From assembly GCA_900542495.1 (NCBI GenBank), contig UQNW01000001.1, positions 62,001 through 126,000 of the forward strand: a stretch of 64,000 nucleotides of DNA. Reading direction: 5' to 3'. This stretch comes from an uncultured Roseburia sp. (GTDB lineage Bacteria > Bacillota > Clostridia > Lachnospirales > Lachnospiraceae). Position numbers and translations under genes: made by a program. A model generated the notes under the pieces. That model was not told where the DNA came from. It saw only the letters and a program-made list of their open reading frames with translations, and did no database searches. Below are positions 1 through 8,601 of this stretch, one piece after another; within the stretch, counting starts at the first letter, position 1; every line of letters starts with the position of its first letter.

Positions 1-404
1 ATGCGGATGGAATCTTCGATATCTACCGCAACAACTTCATGACTTAAATCAGCCTGAACCATGCTGGAACCAGATGTAACTCTCAATGCGATTGCATTGG
101 TATACTCAGGTTTTAAGCATGTACGGATAGCACCTCTTGTTCCCATAAAACAGTCAACATATGGTGCCAGCTTTGGTAATAATAAATCCAGTCTCTCTAA
201 TCCTGCTGTGCTTCCCATAAAGTATCCATGGTCAAAAGCAAACATTACAGTATTTCCACTCTTTGGATTGAAAATATTTGCTAAATGACGTTTCATTCCC
301 CAATCCAGGCTGTTTGCACCTTTTACATAAAAGCCATCCTGGTTGGCAAATGGTGTATCAATGTGATAATCTTTTGCTACTTTAAGTCCTTCTAAATCTG
401 CCAT
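1..404 (-). CDS. lsrF: LsrF, phospho-AI-2 catabolism thiolase (partial, C-terminus beyond the window)
   Basis: The visible N-terminal ~134 residues begin MADLEGLKVAKDYHIDTPFA and contain SLDWGM, IFNPKSGNTVMFAFDHGYF and GLERLD. These match enterobacterial LsrF (3-hydroxy-5-phosphonooxypentane-2,4-dione thiolase) nearly position for position as I recall that sequence. The family is a class I aldolase-like (beta/alpha)8 enzyme that finishes breakdown of phosphorylated AI-2 in the cytoplasm. The ATG at 404 follows AAAAAGGAGA at a normal distance. The gene lies 87 bp after lsrB on the same strand, so it is probably the next gene of the lsrACDB operon. The catalytic lysine and C-terminus lie outside the window, so intactness cannot be judged. 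Confidence 0.9.
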   Translation of the reverse strand, partial: MADLEGLKVAKDYHIDTPFANQDGFYVKGANSLDWGMKRHLANIFNPKSGNTVMFAFDHGYFMGSTAGLERLDLLLPKLAPYVDCFMGTRGAIRTCLKPEYTNAIALRVTSGSSMVQADLSHEVVAVDIEDSIR

Positions 405-491
405 CGATATATCTCCTTTTTCACTATAAACTATTTGTTACTACATACATATCACAAGTTAATAATTCTTCTCTCTTTTGTTTGTTAATAA

Positions 492-1640
492 TTAGAAATC
501 ATAATCATCCATGTTATCTGCGGTAAATACCAGACGCTCTGGAAGAAGAACAACACCGTTGTTTTCATCACCTGTTGTTGCGCCAGCTGAAATACTATCG
601 TTGGAAAGTACTTCACAGGAACCGATTTCAGGAATGTCAATTGTGTCGCCAACTTTTACAGTGTTACCTGCTGCAAGGTAAGCAGCTACATAACAACCCA
701 TAGCACCCTGAAGTTTTGCATCCCACAGACCCCAGTTGTAAAGAGTTCCGTTTGAGCAATACTGTTTTACAGCGTTTGGTGTTGCGAAACCAGTAATTGT
801 AATGTTGTCTTTGTTGTAACCTTTGTTCTCAGCAGCCTGTAACTGTCCTGGAAGAGCTGTAGAGTCGTTACAGATAATAACATCGATATCTGGGTTTGCA
901 TCTAATACAGCTTCACCAACTGTGATAGCTTTTTCAGCATCCTGCTCTGAGTAGTAGTTGTCTGGGTAAACGTTTGTCCAGTTTGGATATTTCTCAGCGA
1001 TGATCTTCTCGCCTTCTACCTGCCAGCTGTTCTGGTCTGTTACAGTTGCCTGTGAGTAGTGCCAGCAATATTTAATCTCATCGTTTTCAGGATCTTTACC
1101 TCTCTCCTTTAATCCATCAACTGCCATATCTACTAACATCTGTCCTAAAACTTCTGGTGTTCCCTGAGAAACCATTAAAGTTCTGTCATCGCTGTTTGCA
1201 TCAGAATCCCATGTTGTAACCATGATTCCTGCATCCCTTGCTTCCTGTAATGCATCAGATACACCTGCTGCATCTACAGTTGAAATACAGATTGCATCAA
1301 CCCCTGAAGAAATAGCCTGGTTAATAACAGATACCTGATCTGCTACTGCTGCGTTAGAGCTTCCCATGTAATCAACAGTGATTCCCCATTTTTCTGCATA
1401 TTCCTGTGCTCCGTCGTTTGCAACTTCGAAGAATGCATTTCCTGTTAATTTTGGAATGAATGCTACTGTTTTTCCTTCGATTCCAGATGCCTCTGCTGTT
1501 GCATCAGAAGAGCCCTGCTCTGTTGTCTGCGCATCTGAACTTCCTGCGCTTGTGCTTGCACTGTCACTTCCACCACATCCAGCTAAAAGGGAAGATACCA
1601 TTGCCCCAACTAATAATGCTGATAAAATCTTTTTCTTCAT
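492..1640 (-). CDS. lsrB: LsrB-type AI-2 binding lipoprotein
   Basis: This is a 382-residue substrate-binding lipoprotein with a signal peptide ending in lipobox LLAGC (Cys22) and a Ser/Thr/Ala-rich linker to about residue 52. The rest aligns closely with enterobacterial LsrB: VAFIPKL, TTWDSD, VSQGTPEVLGQMLVDMA, TVTDQN, FATPN and GVVLLPERLVF. The AI-2 contacts Lys35, Asp116, Asp166 and Gln167 of E. coli correspond here to Lys64, Asp145, Asp202 and Gln203. The contacts Pro220 and Ala222 are Asn258 and Ser260 (motif CNDSTALP). It would capture cyclic AI-2 at the outer membrane face for LsrACD. The ATG is preceded by AAGGAGGAAA. It sits 59 bp after lsrD in the same operon. The transporter role is firm; AI-2 as ligand is inferred from the rest of the locus. 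Confidence 0.92.
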   Translation of the reverse strand: MKKKILSALLVGAMVSSLLAGCGGSDSASTSAGSSDAQTTEQGSSDATAEASGIEGKTVAFIPKLTGNAFFEVANDGAQEYAEKWGITVDYMGSSNAAVADQVSVINQAISSGVDAICISTVDAAGVSDALQEARDAGIMVTTWDSDANSDDRTLMVSQGTPEVLGQMLVDMAVDGLKERGKDPENDEIKYCWHYSQATVTDQNSWQVEGEKIIAEKYPNWTNVYPDNYYSEQDAEKAITVGEAVLDANPDIDVIICNDSTALPGQLQAAENKGYNKDNITITGFATPNAVKQYCSNGTLYNWGLWDAKLQGAMGCYVAAYLAAGNTVKVGDTIDIPEIGSCEVLSNDSISAGATTGDENNGVVLLPERLVFTADNMDDYDF

Positions 1641-1699
1641 TACATTTCCTCCTTAATATGTGTGATATGTATGTTTAGATATTTTCTAACAATTTTGTA

Positions 1700-2740
1700 C
1701 TAAGCTGCTTTCTGCCGCTTGTTTTTTAACTTTGCGCGGTAATTTATGAATGCCGGATGAACCATTAATGCACGTCCTAACAATACAACTACCAGCAGGA
1801 TTCCGATTGGTGCATCCAGATACTGTGAATTAATACCAAAACATAACGGAAGTCCAAATTTGATCAGTCCAATAATGATGGTTGCCAATACTGTTCCGAA
1901 TACATTTCCTTTACCACCTGTTGATAAAGTTCCTCCAAGTACTACAACCGTAATGATATTCATTGTAAATGTACTTCCAAGGTCAGATTTTGCTACATTA
2001 TAATAAGATGTAAGTACAATACCTGCGATTGCTGCACCAACAGCACTCAATACATAAGTAGAAAGAATTACTCTTTTTGTATTAATTCCGGAGAACTCTC
2101 CTGTATTCTGATTAACACCAACAAGGAAAATTTTACGTCCATACTTGGTTTTATGTAACACAATTCCCATAATCACTGCAATAATGACAAATACCAAAAC
2201 CGGTCCCGGTGAAATTGTACCAATTTTAAATTTGGTAATGTTTCGGAATGCATCCGGGAAGTTTGTGATTCCCATGTAGGATGGTGTATCACTCAAAGTG
2301 GAAACCATCAGGGCAAGTCCTGCATATAAGAAACTTCCACCTAATGTTGCAACCATCGCCTGTACGCCACAGTATGCGATGAAGAATCCGGTCAACGTTC
2401 CACATAAGATTGCGATCACAATTGCAAGTACAACAGCAGCCCAGATATTCATTCCCCAATCCTGCCATGCAACACCAATAATGATAGAGGTCAGTCCGAC
2501 GATTGATCCCGCCTGAATATCGATTCCTCCGGTAATCATAACCAGTGTGACAAAAATACCAATAATTCCAATCGGAACGAAGTCGTTCATACTACGAAAC
2601 ATGGAAGATATATTCAAAAACTTCGGATTCGCAGCTCCAAAAACCAAAAATTCGAAAAGAATTACAACAATCAAAAACAAATTCCAGTTCAGCATTCCCT
2701 TATGCTTACTTTTTTTCTCGTTTGAAGAAATTCCGCTCAT
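1700..2740 (-). CDS. lsrD: LsrD, AI-2 ABC transporter permease
   Basis: This 346-residue polytopic protein of the RbsC/BPD_transp_2 family has about nine or ten hydrophobic segments. It carries the family motif GGIDIQAGSIVGLTS near residue 70 and VVVLGGTLSTGGKGNVFGT near residue 265. It should pair with LsrC to form the membrane channel for AI-2. Its ATG overlaps the lsrC stop by one base (TAATG), which implies translational coupling. Assignment as LsrD rather than LsrC rests on operon order (A-C-D-B) and length, since the two paralogues are similar. A basic tail (LKNKRQKAA) ends the protein. Confidence 0.85.
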   Translation of the reverse strand: MSGISSNEKKSKHKGMLNWNLFLIVVILFEFLVFGAANPKFLNISSMFRSMNDFVPIGIIGIFVTLVMITGGIDIQAGSIVGLTSIIIGVAWQDWGMNIWAAVVLAIVIAILCGTLTGFFIAYCGVQAMVATLGGSFLYAGLALMVSTLSDTPSYMGITNFPDAFRNITKFKIGTISPGPVLVFVIIAVIMGIVLHKTKYGRKIFLVGVNQNTGEFSGINTKRVILSTYVLSAVGAAIAGIVLTSYYNVAKSDLGSTFTMNIITVVVLGGTLSTGGKGNVFGTVLATIIIGLIKFGLPLCFGINSQYLDAPIGILLVVVLLGRALMVHPAFINYRAKLKNKRQKAA

Positions 2741-3759
2741 TATGCATCCCCCTCTTCCGTATTCATGTCATCCCGCGTTCTTGCCTGCAGTCTTTCATGT
2801 CTTAATTTCATTCTTGATCTGATCTGCATTACAGAATCAACTACCACAATCACAATCAGGATACTTCCGGTAATTGCATCATTATAATCAGATGAGAATC
2901 CCATAAATACTAAAAGGTAACTGATGGAACTCATAATTACAGCACCAATTGCTGAACCGATCACACTACCAACACCACCGGTAAGACTGATACCACCTAA
3001 TACGCATGCAGCAACTGCTGTCATTTCGTAACCATTACCACTGGATGTTGTGACAATACCGATACGGCTGCAGAATAAAATTCCTGCAATAGATGCCATA
3101 ACGGAACATATAATATAGGAAACAAATTTTGTTGCAACCGGGTTAATACCTACTAACTTCGCACCATCTGCATTATCACCAACTGCTTTTACATATCTTC
3201 CTTTTCTTGTCTTTGTAAGGATCAAATGGATGATAATTGTAAGAATCAGCGCTCCAATAAAGTAATATGTAAGTCTCACTCCCGGAAGAGCTTTTGCTGA
3301 GATGTCTTTAAAGCTTTTTGGAATATTGTTGACATCTGCACCGTCTGTGTAAATAAACATCAGACCACGTAAGATTCCGTTTACACCTAATGTAAAGATC
3401 AGTGAAGGTGCTTTCATAATTGCAACACCAAATCCATTAATGCATCCAACGATCACACCGATCAGGATTCCGACAATAAATGCAAGTATCCAGTTCTTTC
3501 CATCGCATATCATGGTGCCGACTACAACTGCCGTCATACCCATACAGGAACCAACGGAAACATCGATTTCACCAATCATGATCGTAAATGCCATACCAAC
3601 GGAGATAATGACAAACACAACAGATGAGTTAAAACATGCGGATATATTTCCTACTGTAAAAAATGCCGGGTTGATACAGCCAACCACGATGAATAACAAG
3701 ACCAGACAAAGGAAACTTGTCATTTCTCTCTTTTTCAAGATTGCCCGTAAACTGTTCAT
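2740..3759 (-). CDS. lsrC: LsrC, AI-2 ABC transporter permease
   Basis: This 339-residue polytopic permease is of the same family as the next gene. It shows MIGEIDVSVGSCMGM near residue 60 and VLGGISLTGGVGSVIGSA in the C-terminal half, the usual conserved loops of ribose/AI-2-type permeases. The start overlaps the lsrA stop by four bases (ATGA) and its own stop overlaps lsrD, so lsrA-C-D are probably translated as a coupled unit. It is the first permease gene after the ATPase, as in the enterobacterial lsrACDB order, hence LsrC. The sequence alone would only say sugar-type ABC permease. Confidence 0.85.
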   Translation of the reverse strand: MNSLRAILKKREMTSFLCLVLLFIVVGCINPAFFTVGNISACFNSSVVFVIISVGMAFTIMIGEIDVSVGSCMGMTAVVVGTMICDGKNWILAFIVGILIGVIVGCINGFGVAIMKAPSLIFTLGVNGILRGLMFIYTDGADVNNIPKSFKDISAKALPGVRLTYYFIGALILTIIIHLILTKTRKGRYVKAVGDNADGAKLVGINPVATKFVSYIICSVMASIAGILFCSRIGIVTTSSGNGYEMTAVAACVLGGISLTGGVGSVIGSAIGAVIMSSISYLLVFMGFSSDYNDAITGSILIVIVVVDSVMQIRSRMKLRHERLQARTRDDMNTEEGDA

Positions 3760-5273
3760 GATTCTTTCTCCTTTCCAATAACACCAAAGGATGCTTTTGT
3801 TAAATTCTCCTGATTGATATCTGCTCTGTCAAACTCACAGTTTAATCTGCCCTGATGGATCGTCACTGCTCTGTCGCTAAGTTCGATAATTTCTTCCATA
3901 TCAGATGAGATCAAAAGTACAGCCAATCCCTTTTTCGAAAGTCCTTTAATAATATTGTAGACATCAGTTCTGGCACCTGCATCGATTCCTCGTGTCGGCT
4001 CATCCAGAATAATCAGCTTCGGATTTGTAGCAAGCGCATGTCCGATCACTACTTTCTGCTGGTTACCACCTGAGAGGCTTCCAACTTCCTGTTCCTGTCC
4101 GGTGACTTTGATGCGGAAATCATCAATGTACTGCTGGGTGAGTGATTTTTCTTTCTTCTGGTTTAAGAAAACTTTTCCCATGAAAGATTCGCTTAATACC
4201 CCGCTTGTAATATTGTAGGCAACCGATGAAATCTTGAAAATTCCATCCGCATGTCTGTCTTCTGAAACGTAGTTCACACCAGCTTTCATAACTTTCTGTG
4301 TGCTCAGTCCTGTAATGTCGTTACCATCCAGATAAACTTTTCCTCCAAGTACTTTGTCCATTCCAAAAATTGTCTGCGCCATCTCTGTTCTTCCAGCACC
4401 TACAACACCTGCAACTCCAAGGATTTCTCCCGGATATACTTTTAAGGAAATATCTTTAAATCCATATCCACTGTAGTTCTTTAATTCAAGAACCGGATCT
4501 TTGCTGTAATCAACTGTATTTTTATTCACGATTTCCTGCTGATCAGTGGCATCTGGCAGCAAGCCTTTTACAAGGGCTGCTTTTGTAAATTCTTCAATCT
4601 TTCCCATGAGAGTGATTCGACCATCTCTCATGATTCCAACGTCTGTGGAAATCTCAAACACCTCATCCAGACGATGGGTGATATAAATAATTCCAATTCC
4701 CTGTGCTTTCAAGTCTTTGACTACTTTAAAAAGACTTTCTACCTCTTTAAAAGTAAGTGCACTTGTCGGCTCATCCAGAATCAGTATCTTTGCATGTCTG
4801 AGCAAGCCTCTCAGCAGCTCGACCAACTGCTGTTCTGCGATTGACAATGTATTGGCTTTACGATTAAGTTCAAGATTCCAACCGATCTTCTTCATTGTAT
4901 CGACAAGTTCTTTATGAAGTTCTGACTGTGGTTTTGTGAAACCGATCAGAATATTTTCTTCAACTGTCATATTAGGGAAAAGCAATGGTTCCTGTGGTAC
5001 CATATAAACACCGCTGGATAACGCTTCTGTTGTTTTTCCTGCTGTCATTTCTTTTCCATTTACAATGACTTTTCCACTGTCGTGTGTATAGATACCCATA
5101 ATAATTTTCATTAAGGTACTTTTACCAGCTCCGTTACCTCCAATAAGAGAAAGAACTTCTCCAGATGCCAGGCTCAATGTCATGCCTTTTAAGACTGCAT
5201 TGTCACCAAAGGATTTATAAATATCACAAACCTGCAGAAGATTTTCAGCGTCTGGTTTTTTGTTGTTCTCCAT
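3756..5273 (-). CDS. lsrA: LsrA, double ATPase of the AI-2 ABC transporter
   Basis: This 505-residue fused ATPase has two ABC domains. The first has Walker A GGNGAGKS at about 45-52, a degenerate signature (LSIAEQQLVELL) and Walker B ILILDEPTSAL. The second has the altered P-loop GVAGVVGAGRTE, a good signature LSGGNQQKVV and LIILDEPTRGID. This asymmetry is typical of RbsA/LsrA/XylG proteins, and the length matches LsrA (~511). I chose ATG 5273 because GGAGGGGG precedes it closely. The longer reading frame to 5354 runs through the -10 and spacer of the lsrA promoter, so it cannot be the true start. It is the first gene of the minus-strand lsr operon. Confidence 0.9.
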   Translation of the reverse strand: MENNKKPDAENLLQVCDIYKSFGDNAVLKGMTLSLASGEVLSLIGGNGAGKSTLMKIIMGIYTHDSGKVIVNGKEMTAGKTTEALSSGVYMVPQEPLLFPNMTVEENILIGFTKPQSELHKELVDTMKKIGWNLELNRKANTLSIAEQQLVELLRGLLRHAKILILDEPTSALTFKEVESLFKVVKDLKAQGIGIIYITHRLDEVFEISTDVGIMRDGRITLMGKIEEFTKAALVKGLLPDATDQQEIVNKNTVDYSKDPVLELKNYSGYGFKDISLKVYPGEILGVAGVVGAGRTEMAQTIFGMDKVLGGKVYLDGNDITGLSTQKVMKAGVNYVSEDRHADGIFKISSVAYNITSGVLSESFMGKVFLNQKKEKSLTQQYIDDFRIKVTGQEQEVGSLSGGNQQKVVIGHALATNPKLIILDEPTRGIDAGARTDVYNIIKGLSKKGLAVLLISSDMEEIIELSDRAVTIHQGRLNCEFDRADINQENLTKASFGVIGKEKES

Positions 5274-5305
5274 ATTATCCCCCTCCGTTATCTTCAAGTA
5301 CTTTT

Positions 5306-5320
5306 GTTCAAGTGATGAAC
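5306..5320. promoter_or_regulatory. Dyad GTTCA-N5-TGAAC at the lsrA start site (candidate LsrR operator)
   Basis: The 15-bp segment GTTCAAGTGATGAAC is a perfect inverted repeat with 5-bp arms. It lies just downstream of the lsrA -10, where a repressor would block transcription. A related TGAAC-containing dyad follows the lsrR promoter. LsrR is a SorC-family repressor released by phospho-AI-2. The operator role is inferred from position and the shared TGAAC half-site. Confidence 0.45.
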
Positions 5321-5322
5321 TA

Positions 5323-5351
5323 ATATTAACACTCGTATTATCATTTGTCAA
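5323..5351 (-). promoter_or_regulatory. Sigma-A promoter of the lsrACDBF operon
   Basis: Read on the minus strand, TTGACA (5351-5346) and TAATAT (5328-5323) are separated by exactly 17 bp. This is a near-consensus promoter whose start would fall near 5316, about 40 bp before the lsrA ATG. Confidence 0.8.
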
Positions 5352-5422
5352 CATAGCTTTTCGAGATTTTTTCTATTTTTTTGGTTATTCTACCTATACA
5401 AATTATGTAAAAACATTTTATC

Positions 5423-5451
5423 TTGACATTTTGCACAATCGTAATTATACT
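5423..5451 (+). promoter_or_regulatory. Sigma-A promoter of lsrR-lsrK-cupin
   Basis: TTGACA at 5423-5428 and TATACT at 5446-5451 are 17 bp apart. The lsrR ATG lies about 60 bp downstream. It faces away from the lsrA promoter; the two -35 boxes are about 70 bp apart. Confidence 0.82.
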
Positions 5452-5475
5452 ATGAATTAACATATTTCAGTTTAG

Positions 5476-5490
5476 TGAACAATTGTTTCA
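5476..5490. promoter_or_regulatory. Imperfect dyad in the lsrR leader (candidate LsrR operator)
   Basis: TGAACAATTGTTTCA is an imperfect palindrome around CAATTG, about 25 bp downstream of the lsrR -10. It shares TGAAC with the dyad at the lsrA start. Autoregulation of lsrR through it is an inference. Confidence 0.4.
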
Positions 5491-5514
5491 TTTTACTTGT
5501 TAGGAGAATTAAAT

Positions 5515-6489
5515 ATGGATTCGAACTATAATTACGAAGAAGAACTTATGATCAAAATTGCGTGGTACTACTATATTGAGAATCTTACCCAGCAGGAAAT
5601 CGCCAAGATATTAGGTATTAACCGCATCAAAATCCTGCGTTTGCTTGACAAGGCAAAGGAAAATGGATTGATCACCTTCCAGATTCGAAACAGTAACGCA
5701 AAAAGATTTCATATGGAAAATACTTTTAAGGAACTCTTCCATTTAAATGATATTCTTATCATTCCATCTGTTCCTTCCAGTGATTCTTTAAATGATTCAC
5801 TTGCGCAGGCTGCTTCCATGTATATCAACCAGCGTATTAAAGAAAATTCTTATATTAATATGGGATACGGAGATACTCCAAGCCGAATCTTAAACTACCT
5901 TGCCCAGCGATCCGAAAGTCCGATTAATGTAATTTCACTGACCGGCGGTGTCAATTATTATCTGCCAAATACGGAGTCCAATGTTTTTAATGCCCGCTTA
6001 CATTTGATTCCATGTCCTTTAATTTTAAGTTCTTCCTTTATAATGGAAGAATTAAAAAAAGAAACTGCCATTCAGCGCATCTCGAAAATGGCTTTGATTT
6101 CTGATTTTACAGTTGTCGGTATCGGTGGTGTTGATACAAATGCAACTATCATCAAAAACTCGATTTTGACACCGGATGACTACCTTCTTTTGAAGAAACA
6201 GGGTGCTGTCGGCGATATTTTAAGTCACTTTATTGATATCAATGGAAATCTGATTGATACCGATTTGGAAAAGCGGCTTATGAGCCCGGCACTCACGGAC
6301 ATCGAAAAATACAACAACGTTGTCGGCGTGGCAGGTGGTCCGCACAAGATTGAAGCAATTTATGCTGTATTGACAGGAAAATATCTGGATGTTCTCATCA
6401 CAGATGAAAATACCGCTACTGCAGTATTAGATCTTTATCAATCAAAAAACAATATAGACACTGAGAGAAAGGACGGTGCATTGCAATGA
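5515..6489 (+). CDS. lsrR: LsrR, SorC-family repressor of the lsr locus
   Basis: This 324-residue SorC/DeoR-type regulator has an N-terminal helix-turn-helix (LTQQEIAKILGINRIKILRLL, about 24-45). A C-terminal sugar-phosphate-binding domain follows, with GYGDTPSRIL, SLTGGV, VVGIGGVDTNATII, KQGAVGDILSHF and GVAGGPHKIEAI, closely matching LsrR. In characterised lsr systems LsrR represses both arms and is released by phospho-AI-2. ATG 5515 is chosen because AGGAG at 5502-5506 is 8 bp upstream. An upstream TTG at 5497 lacks a ribosome site. The stop overlaps the lsrK ATG by four bases. Confidence 0.9.
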   Translation: MDSNYNYEEELMIKIAWYYYIENLTQQEIAKILGINRIKILRLLDKAKENGLITFQIRNSNAKRFHMENTFKELFHLNDILIIPSVPSSDSLNDSLAQAASMYINQRIKENSYINMGYGDTPSRILNYLAQRSESPINVISLTGGVNYYLPNTESNVFNARLHLIPCPLILSSSFIMEELKKETAIQRISKMALISDFTVVGIGGVDTNATIIKNSILTPDDYLLLKKQGAVGDILSHFIDINGNLIDTDLEKRLMSPALTDIEKYNNVVGVAGGPHKIEAIYAVLTGKYLDVLITDENTATAVLDLYQSKNNIDTERKDGALQ

Positions 6490-8048
6490 AAAATTATTTA
6501 ATGGCAATTGACGCTGGAACAGGAAGTGTACGTGCTGTTCTGTTCGATTTGAAAGGAAACCAGATAGGCTGCTCCCAGCATGAGTGGACGCACAATGAAG
6601 ATCCTCGTTTTCCGGGAAGTATGGATTTTGACTGGAAATACAACTGGGAACTCGCCAGCGGTTGTGTTCGCAATGTCCTTGCTGAGACCAAGATCGACCC
6701 AGCAGAGATTGCTGCTATTTCTACAACATGTATGCGTGAAGGAATACTTTTATACGATAAAGGTGGAAATGAAATCTGGGCGTGTGCCAATGTCGATGCC
6801 CGCAGCAATGATGAAGTAGCTGAACTTATCCGCATGAATCCTGATCTTGAACTGGAATTGTATAAAAAATCCGGACAAAGTTATGCCCTTAATGCGATTC
6901 CACGTATTTTATGGGTGAAAAATAATATGCCGGATATCTATGAGAAAACTGCTAAAATAGGTATGTTTAATGACTGGCTGATTTACAAGCTGACCGGCGT
7001 ACTTGCGGTCGAACCAAGCAATGGTTCCACAACCGGACTGCTCGATCTTCAGACCCGCACCTGGGATACGGAAATTGCAGCCAAATGTAATCTGCGTACT
7101 GACATTTTCCCGGATATCTTAGAATGTGGTTCCATTGTAGGAAAAGTAACTGCAAAGGGAGCTTCTGAAACCGGTCTGGCAGAAGGTACTCCTGTTGTTG
7201 TCGGCGGTGGTGACTGTCAGCTCGGCACAATCGGTGTCGGTGCATGCAAACCTGGCGAAGCAGCCGTATTCGGTGGAAGCTTCTGGCAGTATGAATTCAA
7301 CACAGAAAGTGGCAAAACCGATCCTTATGGCCGTGTTCGTGTCAACTGCCATGCAGTACCAGGCGTATGGCAATATGAAGCACTTGCATTTAAACCAGGA
7401 CTTGTCATGAGATGGTTCCGTGATGGTTTCTGTCAGGAGGAAAAACGGAAAGCAAAAAAGATTGGCGACGATCCATACAACCTTATGAATCAAGAAGCAG
7501 AGAAAATCCCTGCCGGATGTTACGGCATGATGTGCTGTTTCAGTGATATTATGAACTTCATTAACTGGAAACATGCAGCACCTACCTTCACAAACTTTGA
7601 GCTGTTACCGGAAAAGTTTAATAAATATACTTTCTATCGTTCCATTTTGGAAAATACAGCTATGTTAGTCAAAGGACATATTGAACTTGTAAAAGAAGCA
7701 ACCGGAAATGAACCGGATAAGCTTATTTTTGCAGGTGGCGCATCTGTCAGTGATTTATGGTCACAGATTCTTGCTGATGTGACCGGAAAACCTGTCGTAA
7801 CTCCTGTTGTAAAAGAAGCAACTGCACTGGGCGCTGCGATCATTGCCGGATATGGCGTTGGCATTTACCCATCCATCGCTGAGGGTGCTGCAATCTGTGC
7901 TAAAGTAGATAAAACTTATACACCTAATTTAGAGAACAAAAAAGTATATGATGAAATGTATCCAGTCTGGAGAGAGGTCTACAAAGCCAATCTCGATTTG
8001 TGTGACCGTAAGCTTACCAAAAATATGTGGATTGCACCAGGTTTATAA
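6486..8048 (+). CDS. lsrK: LsrK, autoinducer-2 kinase
   Basis: This is a 520-residue FGGY-family carbohydrate kinase. The N-terminal ATPase lobe has DAGTGSVRAVLFD at about 9-21; further motifs are STTCMREGI, IWACANVDAR, EPSNGSTTGLLDL, VVVGGGDCQLG, MRWFRDGFC, FAGGASVSDLWSQILADV and VVKEATALGAAI. These, and the C-terminal MWIAPGL, parallel E. coli LsrK (LWKAPGL). It phosphorylates AI-2 in the cytoplasm, trapping it and producing the LsrR inducer. It is coupled to lsrR by an ATGA overlap. Related FGGY kinases act on xylulose or glycerol, but the match through the acceptor-binding region and the locus make LsrK the best call. Confidence 0.92.
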   Translation: MKNYLMAIDAGTGSVRAVLFDLKGNQIGCSQHEWTHNEDPRFPGSMDFDWKYNWELASGCVRNVLAETKIDPAEIAAISTTCMREGILLYDKGGNEIWACANVDARSNDEVAELIRMNPDLELELYKKSGQSYALNAIPRILWVKNNMPDIYEKTAKIGMFNDWLIYKLTGVLAVEPSNGSTTGLLDLQTRTWDTEIAAKCNLRTDIFPDILECGSIVGKVTAKGASETGLAEGTPVVVGGGDCQLGTIGVGACKPGEAAVFGGSFWQYEFNTESGKTDPYGRVRVNCHAVPGVWQYEALAFKPGLVMRWFRDGFCQEEKRKAKKIGDDPYNLMNQEAEKIPAGCYGMMCCFSDIMNFINWKHAAPTFTNFELLPEKFNKYTFYRSILENTAMLVKGHIELVKEATGNEPDKLIFAGGASVSDLWSQILADVTGKPVVTPVVKEATALGAAIIAGYGVGIYPSIAEGAAICAKVDKTYTPNLENKKVYDEMYPVWREVYKANLDLCDRKLTKNMWIAPGL

Positions 8049-8091
8049 AATTCAATCATGAAGAAAACTTAAGAAAAGGAAGGAAAAAAAT

Positions 8092-8442
8092 ATGTTTGTA
8101 GTTAATGAGAAAGATTTTGAATATCGTTTTGGAGACAGTGGTCCAAAATATTTAATGAAAGGACCTCGTATGAATTATGCACTTGTACAGTTCCAGCCTG
8201 GCCAGGATTTTCAGGCACATTATCATAATGTGATGGAAGAGAACTTCTATATCTTAGAGGGAAAAGTTGATATCGTTGTCGATAACGTATGCCATACCTT
8301 AACAGAAGGCGATTTTATCCATATCGAGCCTGGCGAAGTTCACTATGTAAAAAATGCATATGACAAACCAATCAAAATGGTTTCTACACTTGCTCCTTAT
8401 CAGGAAGTTGATAAAGTCAATGTAGAAAATCCTGTATATTAA
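8092..8442 (+). CDS. Single-domain cupin in the lsrRK operon
   Basis: This is a 116-residue protein with one cupin barrel. Cupin motif 1 is seen at about 37-57 with His43, His45 and Glu49/50. Motif 2 at about 73-88 (GDFIHIEPGEVHYVKN) supplies His84, so a metal site of three His and one Glu is complete. It begins 43 bp after lsrK behind AAGGAAGG and ends before a terminator, so it belongs to the lsrR-lsrK transcript. No LsrG-like ABM-domain protein is visible here. A role on phospho-AI-2 or its breakdown products is plausible but unproven; a sugar-phosphate isomerase or sensor would fit equally. Confidence 0.75.
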   Translation: MFVVNEKDFEYRFGDSGPKYLMKGPRMNYALVQFQPGQDFQAHYHNVMEENFYILEGKVDIVVDNVCHTLTEGDFIHIEPGEVHYVKNAYDKPIKMVSTLAPYQEVDKVNVENPVY

Positions 8443-8510
8443 TATGTGGCATGCCATATTGCCACAACCCTGATCTGGTGCTTATAGCCATTTACTTTTT
8501 TCATACACGC

Positions 8511-8546
8511 AAAAACTTCGGGCAGTTTATCGTCCGAAGTTTTTTT
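8511..8546 (+). terminator. Intrinsic terminator of lsrR-lsrK-cupin
   Basis: A 9-bp stem AAACTTCGG / CCGAAGTTT with a 12-nt loop is followed by a T run to 8546. It lies about 70 bp after the cupin stop. A second small hairpin (GTGGCA...TGCCAC, 8446-8465) directly follows that stop. Confidence 0.8.
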
Positions 8547-8554
8547 CTGTAAAG

Positions 8555-8585
8555 AAAAAAGAGTGCCTCCAAAACAGAAGCACTC
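8555..8585 (-). terminator. Intrinsic terminator of fba
   Basis: On the minus strand GAGTGCTTC / GAGGCACTC form a stem (one G-U pair) closed by a 7-8 nt loop and followed by six T. It starts 17 bp after the aldolase stop. Confidence 0.85.
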
Positions 8586-8601
8586 TCTTCGCATTCTTAT
8601 C

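Noticed and set aside
61..288. 75-codon plus-strand frame opposite lsrF
   Set aside because: Antisense shadow of lsrF with no ribosome site; the minus strand encodes a clear LsrF.
7119..7574. 151-codon minus-strand frame within lsrK
   Set aside because: Antisense to a strongly recognised kinase and without protein-like composition or ribosome site.
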